The translations under genes and the position numbers were made by a program. From the NCBI GenBank assembly GCA_943369755.1, contig CALROG020000031.1, positions 1 to 48,487 on the forward strand: 48,487 bases of DNA, given 5' to 3'. Under the pieces are notes generated by a model that saw only the letters and a list, made by a program, of their open reading frames with translations, did not search any database and was not told where the DNA came from. Of the stretch, positions 1 to 9,697 are shown piece after piece. Numbering within the stretch: the stretch's first letter is position 1; every line of letters begins with the position of its first letter. This DNA comes from CALROG01 sp943369755 (GTDB lineage Bacteria; Pseudomonadota; Gammaproteobacteria; Burkholderiales; Burkholderiaceae_C).

Positions 1-248
1 GCGGGTTGGCGGCGACGGGTGCCCACCTCCGCTCGTGTCCCCCGCCAGCGGCTGCGCCGCCGGCTCCTCCTTTACCTCGCTGCGGCAGGCACCCGCCACC
101 GCCAACCGGCTACCTCTGCGGCGTGGGAACGGTTCCGCGCAACGATTCTTCTGGGCTCGGGTGGGTGGGGTGCTCTGCGCAGCCCAATCCGGGGGACATG
201 AGCGCAGCAGAGTACCCCACCCGCCCGCGCCAGAAAGAGCACAGGCAC
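1..248. repeat. Non-coding edge with palindromic repeats downstream of proC
   Basis: No convincing gene lies here. A strong inverted repeat pairs 163-178 with 207-222 (16 bp including one G-U pair, loop about 28 nt), 27 bp beyond the proC stop. It has no U-run on either strand, so it looks more like an extragenic palindrome or mRNA-end stabiliser than a classical terminator. The motif CGCTCATGTCCCCCG (minus strand, around 191-205) recurs with one change as CGCTCGTGTCCCCCG near 33-47 on the plus strand, so two copies of one dispersed repeat lie in inverted orientation. The long open frame covering 6-1358 on the plus strand is the antisense shadow of proC and its neighbour in GC-rich DNA. Confidence 0.55.
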
Positions 249-1070
249 TCAGCTCCCAAACTCGTCGCCCAGCTCCTTGGCGCGCTGGCGGGCGGCGTGC
301 AGCGCCTTGATGAACAGCGCGTTGACGCCGTCGTGCTGCATCGAGGTAATGGCCGCGTAGGTGGTGCCGCCCTTGGAGGTGACGCGCTGGCGCAGCACGT
401 CGGGGGCTTCGTCCGACGCGCGGGCCAGCTCGGACGCACCCACAAAGGTGGCGACCGACAACTGGTGCGCCTGTTCGCGAGACAGGCCCATCTCGATGCC
501 TGCGGCGGTCATGGCCTCCAGAAAAAAGAACACATAGGCCGGGCCGGAGCCCGACAGCGCTGTCACCGCGTCGAGCTGGGCCTCGGCATCCACCCACAAA
601 AACTCGCCGGTGGTGGCAATCACCTGCTCTGCCTGTGCCTTGTCTGCGGCGGTAACTCCCGGGCGCGCGAACAGGGCGGTCATGCCCTTGCCGACCAGGG
701 CCGGGGTGTTGGGCATGGACCGCACGATGCGCTCGGTGCCCAGCCACTGGGCAATGCTGTCGCTGCGGATGCCCGCGGCCACGCTCAGGTGCAGTGCCTG
801 CGCGGTATGGGCACGCACCGGGGCCGCGGCGTCTTTGAAAGCCTGCGGCTTGACGGCCCACACCACCAGTGCGCAGCGCGCCAGCGCCGCACCGGCTTCG
901 GGCAGCGCTGTCACCGCAAACTGGCTGTGCAGCCGCTCGCGGGCTTCCTGCCAGGGCTCGACCACTTCAATCTGGCTGGCGGGCAGCCCCTTGCGGATCA
1001 GCCCGCCAATGATGGCGCTGGCCATGTTGCCGCCGCCGATGAAGGCAATGGCGCGGTTGTCGTTGCTCAT
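249..1070 (-). CDS. proC: Pyrroline-5-carboxylate reductase
   Basis: Catalyses the last step of proline synthesis, the NAD(P)H-dependent reduction of 1-pyrroline-5-carboxylate to L-proline in the cytoplasm. The 273-residue length is normal for the family. The N-terminal Rossmann motif IGGGNMASAI is at residues 11-20, MPNTPA at 119-124, and the C-terminal dimerisation-domain signatures SGSGPAY (173-179) and TSKGGTT (231-237) are intact. Its ATG overlaps the stop of the upstream phytase-like gene in an ATGA overlap (1067-1070), so the two are probably co-transcribed and translationally coupled, although no functional link is obvious. A long palindrome follows the stop codon. Confidence 0.96.
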   Translation of the reverse strand: MSNDNRAIAFIGGGNMASAIIGGLIRKGLPASQIEVVEPWQEARERLHSQFAVTALPEAGAALARCALVVWAVKPQAFKDAAAPVRAHTAQALHLSVAAGIRSDSIAQWLGTERIVRSMPNTPALVGKGMTALFARPGVTAADKAQAEQVIATTGEFLWVDAEAQLDAVTALSGSGPAYVFFFLEAMTAAGIEMGLSREQAHQLSVATFVGASELARASDEAPDVLRQRVTSKGGTTYAAITSMQHDGVNALFIKALHAARQRAKELGDEFGS

Positions 1071-2200
1071 GGGGTTTCCGTGAATTCAAAGGCCACGAAT
1101 TGCGTGACCTGGGTGGGGTTGAAATTGTCGTCGCTGACGCACACCAGGGTACGGTTGCCGTTTGCCAAGGCCGGGCCCCAGGCCATGCCCTCGGTGTTGT
1201 CCAGGCGTTGCAGGCCAAGCTGCGAAAAGTCGGCCAGCAGCGTCTTGGGCAGGGGCTGGTATTTGCCGGGTGCCAGCGTTGCCTGGCCCAGTGTGTCGCT
1301 GCCCTGGCGGGTGTCGACCTGGTACAGGCGCAACGAGTTGCCCACGCCCATCGCGTAGGCACGCTCCAGCACCAGCAGGCGGTGGGCGTCCAGCGCCAGG
1401 ATTTCGCTGACGCCGTTGTCGGCATAGCTGCCAGGCAGCAGGGGTGGGCGGGGAATGGCGTCGGGCACATAGGCGCGCTGTTGCAGGCTGGCACCACTTT
1501 GCAGGCTGAGTTGTGTCAGGCGGCAGGGCCCGCCGGGCTGGCTGACAGTGGGCAGCGGGCCGTCTTGTTGCAAGGCGGCTTCCATCGCCACCCAGGCACT
1601 GCGGCCGTCGGGGCTAAGCGCCAGGCCCTCCAGTGTGAGGTTGTCGCGCGGGCCGGTGCCGGCTGCGGCGCGCATGTGCAAGTGGTCGGGCATGCTGAAG
1701 GCGCGCAGGTGCTGGCCGTCCAGGCTCATCTCGCGCAGGAATGGGTCCAGCCCCAGCTTGGCGTCGCCCTCACTCGACCACAGCAGCGTGCGGCTGCCCG
1801 GCACGAAACGCAGGCCTTCCGGGTCAACCACTTCGCCGCCCTGGCGGCGGTTTGGGTAGGGCAGGCCGCCGGGCTGGCGCAGCACAACCACGCTCAGCAA
1901 CTCGGGCGGGCCCAGGCGCAGCGCGTCCAGCGGCAGGCGCAGGGTGTAAAAGCGTGCGGGGGCCAGGTCAGAGCGGTCGTCGCTCAGCGCGTACCAAAGG
2001 CCACTGGCCGGGTCGAAGTCCAGCCCGGACAAGCCGCCGACCGTGGTGCCCTTGAACTGAAGCCGGTGCGCCACAGTGGCCTCGCCGATCAGGCGCAGGC
2101 CGGCCGAACGCGCCGGGGCCCGCACCGGGGCGCAGGCCACCAGGGCGGCAGCGCCAGTGGCAGCCAACAGCCGGCGGCGGGTGAAGCAGGCGGGACTCAT
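1067..2200 (-). CDS. Tat-exported lipoprotein, esterase-like activity of phytase family
   Basis: A 377-residue protein of the family annotated as esterase-like activity of phytase, a predicted beta-propeller; the substrate is unknown. The N-terminus carries a twin-arginine motif (TRRRLL, residues 7-12), a hydrophobic stretch and a lipobox LVAC with the lipidated cysteine at residue 23, so it is probably exported folded by Tat and anchored as a lipoprotein. Family-like segments include DPEGLRF, SSEGD, LEGLALSPDG and NTEGMAW, in the expected order. It is the first gene of a two-gene minus-strand unit with proC and is divergent from glpK, with only 48 bp between them. The family assignment is good; the enzymatic role is inferred. 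Confidence 0.85.
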   Translation of the reverse strand: MSPACFTRRRLLAATGAAALVACAPVRAPARSAGLRLIGEATVAHRLQFKGTTVGGLSGLDFDPASGLWYALSDDRSDLAPARFYTLRLPLDALRLGPPELLSVVVLRQPGGLPYPNRRQGGEVVDPEGLRFVPGSRTLLWSSEGDAKLGLDPFLREMSLDGQHLRAFSMPDHLHMRAAAGTGPRDNLTLEGLALSPDGRSAWVAMEAALQQDGPLPTVSQPGGPCRLTQLSLQSGASLQQRAYVPDAIPRPPLLPGSYADNGVSEILALDAHRLLVLERAYAMGVGNSLRLYQVDTRQGSDTLGQATLAPGKYQPLPKTLLADFSQLGLQRLDNTEGMAWGPALANGNRTLVCVSDDNFNPTQVTQFVAFEFTETP

Positions 2201-2248
2201 GGTTTGCAGTCTATTCGTTCAAAGTGGCATGGGTTAGGCTCATAGCCC

Positions 2249-3805
<1,557 letters not shown>

Positions 3806-3809
3806 CCGC

Positions 3810-5399
3810 ATGACCCTGAAAGCCCAGACCACCCTGCGCCAAGACCTGATCGCCCGGCTGGCCCAGCCAACCCAATACGACCTGGCCATCATCGGCGGAG
3901 GAGCTACCGGCCTGGGCGTGGCGCTGGACGCTGCGGCGCGGGGTTTGCGGGTGGTGCTGGTCGAGTCGCACGACTTTGCCAAAGGCACCTCGTCGCGCGC
4001 CACCAAGCTGGTGCACGGCGGTGTGCGCTACCTGGCGCAGGGCAATATTGGGCTGGTGCGCGAGGCGCTGCACGAGCGCACCACACTGCTGCACAATGCG
4101 CCGCACCTGGCTCAGCGCCTGCCCTTCGTAATGCCCTCTTACAAGCTCTGGGAGACGCCGTTTTACGGTCTGGGGCTCAAGATGTACGACGCGCTGGCCG
4201 GCAACGCCGGGCTCGGTGCCACTGAATTTTTGGGCCGCGAGGCCACACTAAAGCTGCTGCCCAACGCGCAACCGCACGGCCTGAAAGGCGGCGTCAAGTA
4301 CTGGGACGGGCAATTTGACGACGCCCGCCTGGCGCTGGCGCTGGCCCGTACCGCCGCCACCCGCGGCGCACTGCTGGTGAACTACTGCGCCGCCACCGGC
4401 TTGATCCATGACGCCGGCAAGCTGGTGGGGCTGACCTGTGAAGACGCTGAAACCGGTCTTGCGTACCGAATCCAGGCGCACTGTGTGGTCAATGCCGCTG
4501 GTGTCTGGGTCGATCAATTCCGCCAGAAAGACGGCGAGGCGGTCGGCCGACCGGTCAAGCCCATGGTGGCACCCAGCCAGGGCGTGCACTTGGTGGTGGA
4601 CCGCGCATTCCTGCCTGGCGACCACGCACTGATGGTGCCCAAGACGGCCGACGGCCGGGTGCTGTTTGGCGTGCCCTGGCTGGGCAAAGTCATCCTGGGC
4701 ACCACCGATACCCCGCGCAGCGACCTGGCCCGCGAACCCGACGCCTTCAAGGAAGAGGTGGAATTCATCCTGGGCGAGTCGGCCCGTTATTTGGCCAGAG
4801 CGCCCCAGCGTGACGACGTCAAAAGTATCTGGGTCGGCCTGCGCCCCTTGGTCAAACCGCCAGACGATGACGGTGATGACACCAAGGGGTTGAGCCGCGA
4901 ACACACGGTATTGGTGAGCCGCAGCGGACTGGTTACCGTGACCGGGGGCAAGTGGACGACTTACCGCGCCATGGCCGAGGACGTGTTGGCCAAGTGCATT
5001 GAAAGGCGGCTGCTGAAAAACACCCCCGGCGGCCTCACCACAAACCTGGTTTTGGTCGGCGGCGGCGACACGGGCGCGGTGCGCCCGGCTATTTGCGATG
5101 AGCCAGGCGGACATTGCTACGGTAGTGAGCAGCCACTTCTAGAGTCTTTGCCGGGTGCCGCTCAGGCGCTGAGCGGTGGGCTGACCGAGGCCATGGTGCG
5201 ATTTGCCGCCCGCTACGAATACGCCCGCACGGCAGAAGACGTGCTGGCCCGGCGCTCGCGCCTGCTGTTTCTGGACGCCCGGCTGGCGGCCGCGCTGGCA
5301 CCCCGGGTGGGCGCGCTACTACAGGCGGAGACCGGGCAGGATCCGCAAACAGCGGCTTTTGCCGTGCTCGCACAACACTATCTGCGGTTGCCGGGCTGA
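3810..5399 (+). CDS. glpD: Aerobic glycerol-3-phosphate dehydrogenase (FAD)
   Basis: Oxidises sn-glycerol-3-phosphate to dihydroxyacetone phosphate at the inner membrane and passes electrons to quinone. The 529-residue protein starts at the ATG 4 bp after the glpK stop; an upstream in-frame extension would lie inside glpK and is rejected. The FAD-binding dinucleotide motif AIIGGGATGLG (residues 26-36) is followed by the typical GTSSRATKLVHGGVRYL segment, given here only to mark the motif around residues 65-81, and a later VTGGKWTTYRAMAED block. It forms a catabolic operon with glpK. No glpF or glpR is visible nearby. A ribosomal-protein promoter follows immediately after the stop. Confidence 0.97.
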   Translation: MTLKAQTTLRQDLIARLAQPTQYDLAIIGGGATGLGVALDAAARGLRVVLVESHDFAKGTSSRATKLVHGGVRYLAQGNIGLVREALHERTTLLHNAPHLAQRLPFVMPSYKLWETPFYGLGLKMYDALAGNAGLGATEFLGREATLKLLPNAQPHGLKGGVKYWDGQFDDARLALALARTAATRGALLVNYCAATGLIHDAGKLVGLTCEDAETGLAYRIQAHCVVNAAGVWVDQFRQKDGEAVGRPVKPMVAPSQGVHLVVDRAFLPGDHALMVPKTADGRVLFGVPWLGKVILGTTDTPRSDLAREPDAFKEEVEFILGESARYLARAPQRDDVKSIWVGLRPLVKPPDDDGDDTKGLSREHTVLVSRSGLVTVTGGKWTTYRAMAEDVLAKCIERRLLKNTPGGLTTNLVLVGGGDTGAVRPAICDEPGGHCYGSEQPLLESLPGAAQALSGGLTEAMVRFAARYEYARTAEDVLARRSRLLFLDARLAAALAPRVGALLQAETGQDPQTAAFAVLAQHYLRLPG

Positions 5400-5405
5400 G
5401 GGTGG

Positions 5406-5434
5406 TTGACAGCCCGCGCAGGGTTTGCAATAAT
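5406..5434 (+). promoter_or_regulatory. Promoter of the spc operon (rplN)
   Basis: TTGACA at 5406-5411 and AATAAT at 5429-5434 are separated by exactly 17 bp. This is a near-consensus sigma70 promoter starting 7 bp after the glpD stop codon. The predicted start is near 5441, leaving an untranslated leader of about 157 nt before rplN. The strong promoter is what one expects where the spc operon has lost its connection to an upstream S10 operon. Confidence 0.85.
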
Positions 5435-5498
5435 CTGAGGCTGCGCTTAAAAAGCGTGGCGGGGGTTTGCAAAAGCCTCCAGTTCTGCCCAGCGAAAA

Positions 5499-5519
5499 CG
5501 CCGTGAGTGGTTCACGGCG
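5499..5519 (+). promoter_or_regulatory. Leader hairpin upstream of rplN
   Basis: CGCCGTGA (5499-5506) pairs perfectly with TCACGGCG (5512-5519) around a 5-nt loop in the untranslated leader of the spc operon. There is no U-run after it, so it is not a simple terminator. It could be part of an autogenous ribosomal-protein control site, but no protein partner can be assigned from sequence alone. Confidence 0.45.
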
Positions 5520-5597
5520 CCGACGACGGGCCCAAGACTGACCCCGATGCCCAGGACGCAAGTCCGCAGCACAGGGTGCAAGTTGGGAATATTTGAA

Positions 5598-5966
5598 ATG
5601 ATCCAGACTGAATCCCGGCTCGAAGTCGCCGACAACACCGGTGCGAAGTCCGTTCTTTGCATCAAGGTGCTGGGCGGCTCCAAGCGTCGCTACGCAAGCG
5701 TAGGCGACATCATCAAGGTGAGCATCAAGGAAGCTGCTCCGCGCGGCCGCGTCAAAAAAGGCGAGGTCTATAGCGCTGTGGTTGTCCGTACCGCCAAGGG
5801 CATTCGCCGTGGCGACGGCTCGCTGGTCAAGTTCGACGGCAATGCCGCCGTTCTGCTCAATAGCAAGTTGGAGCCTATTGGCACCCGCATCTTCGGCCCG
5901 GTCACGCGTGAACTGCGTACCGAGAAGTTCATGAAGATCGTGTCCCTGGCTCCTGAAGTTCTGTAA
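5598..5966 (+). CDS. rplN: 50S ribosomal protein L14
   Basis: A 122-residue subunit protein lying at the subunit interface and contacting 16S rRNA. The start is the ATG giving MIQTESRLEVADNTGAK, the universal L14 N-terminus; a 17-residue upstream extension in the open frame is rejected. Signature segments GSKRRYASVGD and RGDGSLVKFD are present. It is the first gene of the spc operon here and is not preceded by rpsQ as in the classical S10-spc order; glpD and a promoter lie directly upstream instead. Confidence 0.98.
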   Translation: MIQTESRLEVADNTGAKSVLCIKVLGGSKRRYASVGDIIKVSIKEAAPRGRVKKGEVYSAVVVRTAKGIRRGDGSLVKFDGNAAVLLNSKLEPIGTRIFGPVTRELRTEKFMKIVSLAPEVL

Positions 5967-5975
5967 GGACGCGTC

Positions 5976-6293
5976 ATGAACAAGATTCGCAAAGGCGACG
6001 AAGTCATCGTGCTCGCAGGCCGTGACAAGGGCAAGCGTGGCAAGGTCACACTGCGCAAGGACGACAGCTATCTGCTGATCGAGGGCATCAACCTGGTGAA
6101 AAAGCACACCAAGCCCAATCCGCTCAAGGGCACCACCGGCGGCATCGTTGAAAAGGCCATGCCTATTCACCAGTCGAACGTGGCGATCTTCAACGCCGCC
6201 ACCGGCAAGGCTGACCGCGTGGGCATCAAGACCGCTGGCGACAAGCGCATTCGCGTGTTCAAGTCCAGCGGCGAAGAAATCAAGGTGGCCTAA
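5976..6293 (+). CDS. rplX: 50S ribosomal protein L24
   Basis: A 105-residue assembly-initiator protein that binds the 5' region of 23S rRNA. The KOW motif is at the N-terminus (KGDEVIVLAGRDKGKRGKV, residues 6-24). It follows rplN by 9 bp and precedes rplE by 11 bp in the spc operon. Confidence 0.98.
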   Translation: MNKIRKGDEVIVLAGRDKGKRGKVTLRKDDSYLLIEGINLVKKHTKPNPLKGTTGGIVEKAMPIHQSNVAIFNAATGKADRVGIKTAGDKRIRVFKSSGEEIKVA

Positions 6294-6304
6294 GGGTAAA
6301 AATC

Positions 6305-6844
6305 ATGGCACGACTTCAACAACATTACCGCGAAAAAGTAGCCCCGGAGCTGATGGCCAAGTTCGGCTACAAGTCGCCGATGCAGGTTCCGCGTCTGACC
6401 AAGATCACCCTGAACATGGGTGTCTCGGAAGCAGTCGCCGACAAGAAGGTCATGGACAACGCCGTTGGCGACCTGACCAAGATTGCCGGCCAGAAGCCGG
6501 TCGTGACCAAGGCCAAGAAAGCCATCGCCGGTTTCAAAATCCGCGAAGGCCAGGCCATCGGCACGATGGTGACGCTGCGTGGCGTCAAGATGTATGAGTT
6601 CCTGGACCGCTTTGTCACCGTGGCGCTGCCCCGTGTGCGCGACTTCCGCGGCATCTCCGGCCGTGCGTTCGACGGCCGTGGCAACTACAACATCGGCGTG
6701 AAAGAGCAGATCATCTTCCCCGAGATCGAATACGACAAGGTTGACGCAGTGCGCGGCCTGAACATCAGCATCACGACCACGGCCAAGTCCGACGAAGAGT
6801 GCAAGGCACTGCTCGCCGGCTTCCGTTTCCCCTTCAAGAATTGA
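6305..6844 (+). CDS. rplE: 50S ribosomal protein L5
   Basis: A 179-residue protein that binds 5S rRNA and forms part of the central protuberance. The L5 signature around LTKITLNMGV (residues 34-43) and the C-terminal FPEIEYDKVD region are typical. In E. coli, S8 represses the spc operon by binding near the rplE start; the same gene order makes similar control possible here, though I did not identify the site. Confidence 0.98.
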   Translation: MARLQQHYREKVAPELMAKFGYKSPMQVPRLTKITLNMGVSEAVADKKVMDNAVGDLTKIAGQKPVVTKAKKAIAGFKIREGQAIGTMVTLRGVKMYEFLDRFVTVALPRVRDFRGISGRAFDGRGNYNIGVKEQIIFPEIEYDKVDAVRGLNISITTTAKSDEECKALLAGFRFPFKN

Positions 6845-6852
6845 GGTAACCC

Positions 6853-7158
6853 GTGGCAAAAATGGCATTGATTGAGCGCGAGCGCAAGCGCGACAGACTG
6901 GTTGCCAAGTTCGCGAAGAAACACGCGGAACTGAAGGCGACTGCACGCGATCCCAAGAAAACTGAAGAAGAGCGCGCAGCGGCCCGCCTGAGCTTGCAAA
7001 AGCTCCCCCGCAACGCCAACCCTACGCGTCAGCGCAACCGTTGCGAAATCACCGGTCGCCCGCGTGGCACGTTCCGTCAATTCGGTCTGGCACGCGCCAA
7101 GATCCGCGAGATGGCCTTCTCGGGTGACATCCCGGGCATGATCAAGGCCAGCTGGTAA
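6853..7158 (+). CDS. rpsN: 30S ribosomal protein S14 (zinc-independent type)
   Basis: A 101-residue protein of the small-subunit head. The start is GTG at 6853, giving MAKMALIERERKRDRL; the family normally begins MAK-ALIERE, so the GTG is preferred over the ATG three codons later. A GAGG sequence lies just upstream. It is the long, zinc-independent form, with a single cysteine in place of the paired CXXC motifs of zinc-binding S14. Confidence 0.97.
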   Translation: MAKMALIERERKRDRLVAKFAKKHAELKATARDPKKTEEERAAARLSLQKLPRNANPTRQRNRCEITGRPRGTFRQFGLARAKIREMAFSGDIPGMIKASW

Positions 7159-7173
7159 GGCAGGAGAATTTAT

Positions 7174-7569
7174 ATGAGCATGAGTGATCCCATCGCCGAC
7201 CTGCTGACCCGCATCCGCAATGCCCAGATGGTGGCCAAGCCTACCGTTTCGGTGCCCTCTTCCAAAGTGAAGGTGGCGATTGCGCAGGTCTTGAAGGACG
7301 AAGGCTATATCGACGGCTTCCAGGTCAAGACCGAAGCCGGCAAGGTCGAACTTGAAATTGCCCTGAAGTACTACGCTGGCCGCCCGGTCATTGAGCGTAT
7401 TGAGCGCGTGAGCCGTCCCGGCCTGCGGGTTTACAAAGGCGTTGGCGCTATTCCCCAGGTCATGAACGGCCTGGGTGTGGCGATCGTCACCACGCCCAAG
7501 GGCGTCATGACTGACCGCAAGGCGCGCGCAACCGGTGTCGGTGGCGAAGTTCTTTGCTACGTCGCCTAA
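7174..7569 (+). CDS. rpsH: 30S ribosomal protein S8
   Basis: A 131-residue primary 16S rRNA-binding protein and, in E. coli, the autogenous repressor of the spc operon. The N-terminal MSMSDPIADLLTRIRNAQ and the C-terminal GVGGEVLCYVA are family hallmarks. A GGAG ribosome site lies 8-12 bp upstream. Confidence 0.98.
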   Translation: MSMSDPIADLLTRIRNAQMVAKPTVSVPSSKVKVAIAQVLKDEGYIDGFQVKTEAGKVELEIALKYYAGRPVIERIERVSRPGLRVYKGVGAIPQVMNGLGVAIVTTPKGVMTDRKARATGVGGEVLCYVA

Positions 7570-7585
7570 AGGGAAGGAACCAGAA

Positions 7586-8119
7586 ATGTCCCGAGTAGGA
7601 AAAATGCCCGTCACCGTCCCTGCAGGCGTTGACGTGTCCATCAAGGCAGACCAGATCAGCGTCAAGGGCGCCGGCGGCACATTGTTGCTGGCCCAGAACG
7701 CCCTGGTCACGGTTGCCAGCAACGACGGCAAGCTCAGTTTTGCGCCTGCCAATGACTCTCGCGAAGCCAATGCCATGAGTGGCACCATGCGTCAGCTGGT
7801 GAACAACATGGTGGTGGGTGTGACCAAGGGCTTCGAGAAGAAGCTGACACTGGTCGGCGTGGGCTACAAGGCTGCGGCCCAAGGTACCAAGCTGAACCTG
7901 TCGGTGGGTTACTCCCACCCCGTCAACAAAGACATGCCTGCTGGCATCACGGTGGCAACACCGGCCCCCACGGAAATCGTGATCAAGGGTGCCGACCGCC
8001 AGCGCGTGGGCCAGGTGGCCGCCGAGATTCGTGCGATTCGTCCGCCCGAGCCCTACAAGGGCAAGGGCATCCGCTACGCGGACGAGAAGATCACGATCAA
8101 AGAGACCAAGAAGAAGTAA
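7586..8119 (+). CDS. rplF: 50S ribosomal protein L6
   Basis: A 177-residue protein near the factor-binding site and sarcin-ricin loop. The start is the ATG at 7586 (MSRVGKMPVTVPAGVDV), preceded by GGAAGGAA; a 17-residue upstream extension overlapping rpsH is rejected. The C-terminal signature around PPEPYKGKGIRYADE is complete. Confidence 0.98.
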   Translation: MSRVGKMPVTVPAGVDVSIKADQISVKGAGGTLLLAQNALVTVASNDGKLSFAPANDSREANAMSGTMRQLVNNMVVGVTKGFEKKLTLVGVGYKAAAQGTKLNLSVGYSHPVNKDMPAGITVATPAPTEIVIKGADRQRVGQVAAEIRAIRPPEPYKGKGIRYADEKITIKETKKK

Positions 8120-8130
8120 GGAGCTGCACA

Positions 8131-8496
8131 ATGTTGACCAAAAAAGAGCAGCGTCTTCGCCGGTCCCGCCAGACCCGCATCCGCATTGCCACCCAGGGCG
8201 TTGCACGCCTGACGGTGAATCGCACCAATTTGCACATTTACGCCAGCGTGATTTCTGGCGACGGCACCAAGGTGCTGGCCAGCGCGTCCACGGCCCAGGC
8301 CGATGTTCGCAAGTCGCTCGGTGCCGTTGGCAAGGGTGGCAACACCGCCGCCGCACAGATCATTGGCAAGCTGATCGCCGAGAAGGCAAAGGCCGCCGGT
8401 GTCGAGAAGGTTGCATTTGACCGCGCAGGTTTCGCGTACCACGGCCGCGTCAAGGCGCTGGCTGACGCGGCACGCGAAGCGGGTCTTCAGTTCTAA
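8131..8496 (+). CDS. rplR: 50S ribosomal protein L18
   Basis: A 121-residue 5S rRNA-binding protein with a basic N-terminus (KKEQRLRRSRQTRIRI) and the conserved C-terminal FDRAGFAYHGRVKALADAAR. Intergenic distances of 11 and 18 bp place it within the continuous spc operon. Confidence 0.98.
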   Translation: MLTKKEQRLRRSRQTRIRIATQGVARLTVNRTNLHIYASVISGDGTKVLASASTAQADVRKSLGAVGKGGNTAAAQIIGKLIAEKAKAAGVEKVAFDRAGFAYHGRVKALADAAREAGLQF

Positions 8497-8514
8497 CGGA
8501 CACGGATACACATC

Positions 8515-9033
8515 ATGGCAAGAGTTCAAGCAAAACCCCAAGGTGACGGTCCCGAAGACGGGATGCGCGAAAAGATGATCGCGGTCAACCGCGTGACCAA
8601 GGTGGTGAAGGGTGGCCGTATTCTCGGTTTCGCCGCACTGACCGTGGTTGGCGACGGTGACGGCCGCGTTGGCATGGGCAAGGGTAAATCCAAGGAAGTG
8701 CCGGCTGCTGTGCAAAAGGCCATGGAAGAGGCCCGCCGCAACATGACCAAGGTGTCGCTCAAGAACGGCACCATCCACCACAACGTGTTTGGCCAGCATG
8801 GTGCGGCACGCGTGATGATGGCCCCGGCCCCCAAAGGTACCGGCATCATTGCCGGCGGCCCGATGCGCGCCGTTTTCGAAGTGATGGGCATCACCGACAT
8901 CGTGGCCAAGAGCCATGGTTCGTCCAACCCGTACAACATGGTTCGCGCCACGTTTGATGCGCTGCGCAACTCGACGACGCCGTCGCAGGTTGCAGCCAAG
9001 CGCGGCAAGCCGGTTGAAGAAATCTTCGCCTGA
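8515..9033 (+). CDS. rpsE: 30S ribosomal protein S5
   Basis: A 172-residue protein important for decoding accuracy and mRNA unwinding at the entry channel. The N-terminal S5 domain (MIAVNRVTKVVKGGRI) and the C-terminal GSSNPYNMVRAT segment are intact. It is followed by rpmD after 14 bp. Confidence 0.98.
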   Translation: MARVQAKPQGDGPEDGMREKMIAVNRVTKVVKGGRILGFAALTVVGDGDGRVGMGKGKSKEVPAAVQKAMEEARRNMTKVSLKNGTIHHNVFGQHGAARVMMAPAPKGTGIIAGGPMRAVFEVMGITDIVAKSHGSSNPYNMVRATFDALRNSTTPSQVAAKRGKPVEEIFA

Positions 9034-9047
9034 TCGGAAGCTGTCAA

Positions 9048-9230
9048 ATGACTACGCAACAAACCGTCAAGATCAAGCTGGTTCGCAGCCCGATTGGCAC
9101 CAAGGTGTCGCACCGCGCCACCGTTCGCGGCCTGGGGCTGCGCAAGCTCAACAGTGTGAGCGAGCTCGAAGACACACCGGCCGTGCGCGGCATGATCAAC
9201 AAGATCAGCTATCTGGTCCAAGTGCTTTAA
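9048..9230 (+). CDS. rpmD: 50S ribosomal protein L30
   Basis: A 60-residue protein with the typical IKLVRSPIGTK start and the single ferredoxin-like fold of bacterial L30. It sits between rpsE and rplO as in nearly all spc operons. Confidence 0.97.
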   Translation: MTTQQTVKIKLVRSPIGTKVSHRATVRGLGLRKLNSVSELEDTPAVRGMINKISYLVQVL

Positions 9231-9239
9231 AGGTTCAAG

Positions 9240-9671
9240 ATGGAACTCAATACGATCAAGCCGGCCGCCGGTTCCAAGCACGCCAAGCGTCGCGTGGGCC
9301 GTGGTATCGGTTCCGGCCTGGGCAAGACCGCAGGCCGTGGCCACAAGGGCCAAAAGTCGCGTTCGGGCGGCTACCACAAGGTGGGCTTCGAAGGTGGCCA
9401 GATGCCCCTGCAGCGCCGTCTGCCCAAGCGTGGTTTCAAGTCGCATCTGCTGAAGTTCAATGCGGAAGTCACCCTGACTTCGCTGGAGCGACTCGGTGCT
9501 GCCGAAGTCGACATCCTGACGCTCAAGCAAGCTGGCCTGGTGGGCGAGCTGGCCAAGGTGGTCAAGATCATCAAAACGGGCGAACTGACCAAGGCCGTGA
9601 AGCTAACCGGCATTGGCGCGACCGCTGGTGCCAAGGCGGCCATTGAGGCTGCCGGCGGCAGCGTGGCCTGA
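9240..9671 (+). CDS. rplO: 50S ribosomal protein L15
   Basis: A 143-residue protein with the glycine- and basic-rich N-terminal tail (KRRVGRGIGSGLGKTAGRGH, residues 17-36) that penetrates 23S rRNA, then a globular C-terminal domain. It directly precedes secY in the spc operon. Confidence 0.98.
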   Translation: MELNTIKPAAGSKHAKRRVGRGIGSGLGKTAGRGHKGQKSRSGGYHKVGFEGGQMPLQRRLPKRGFKSHLLKFNAEVTLTSLERLGAAEVDILTLKQAGLVGELAKVVKIIKTGELTKAVKLTGIGATAGAKAAIEAAGGSVA

Positions 9672-9697
9672 CCAACCTTTGCTGAAAGAATCCCGTA

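Noticed and set aside
6..1358. A 450-codon open frame on the plus strand at the left edge
   Set aside because: It lies opposite proC and the phytase-like gene, which have clear family motifs; its sequence is the histidine/glycine/arginine-rich type typical of antisense frames in GC-rich DNA.
5108..5140. A possible fifth copy of the 48-bp element in glpD (GCTACGGTAGTGAGCAGCCA)
   Set aside because: Only a few bases match by chance; the conserved ends and the GAGCCACTATC block are missing.
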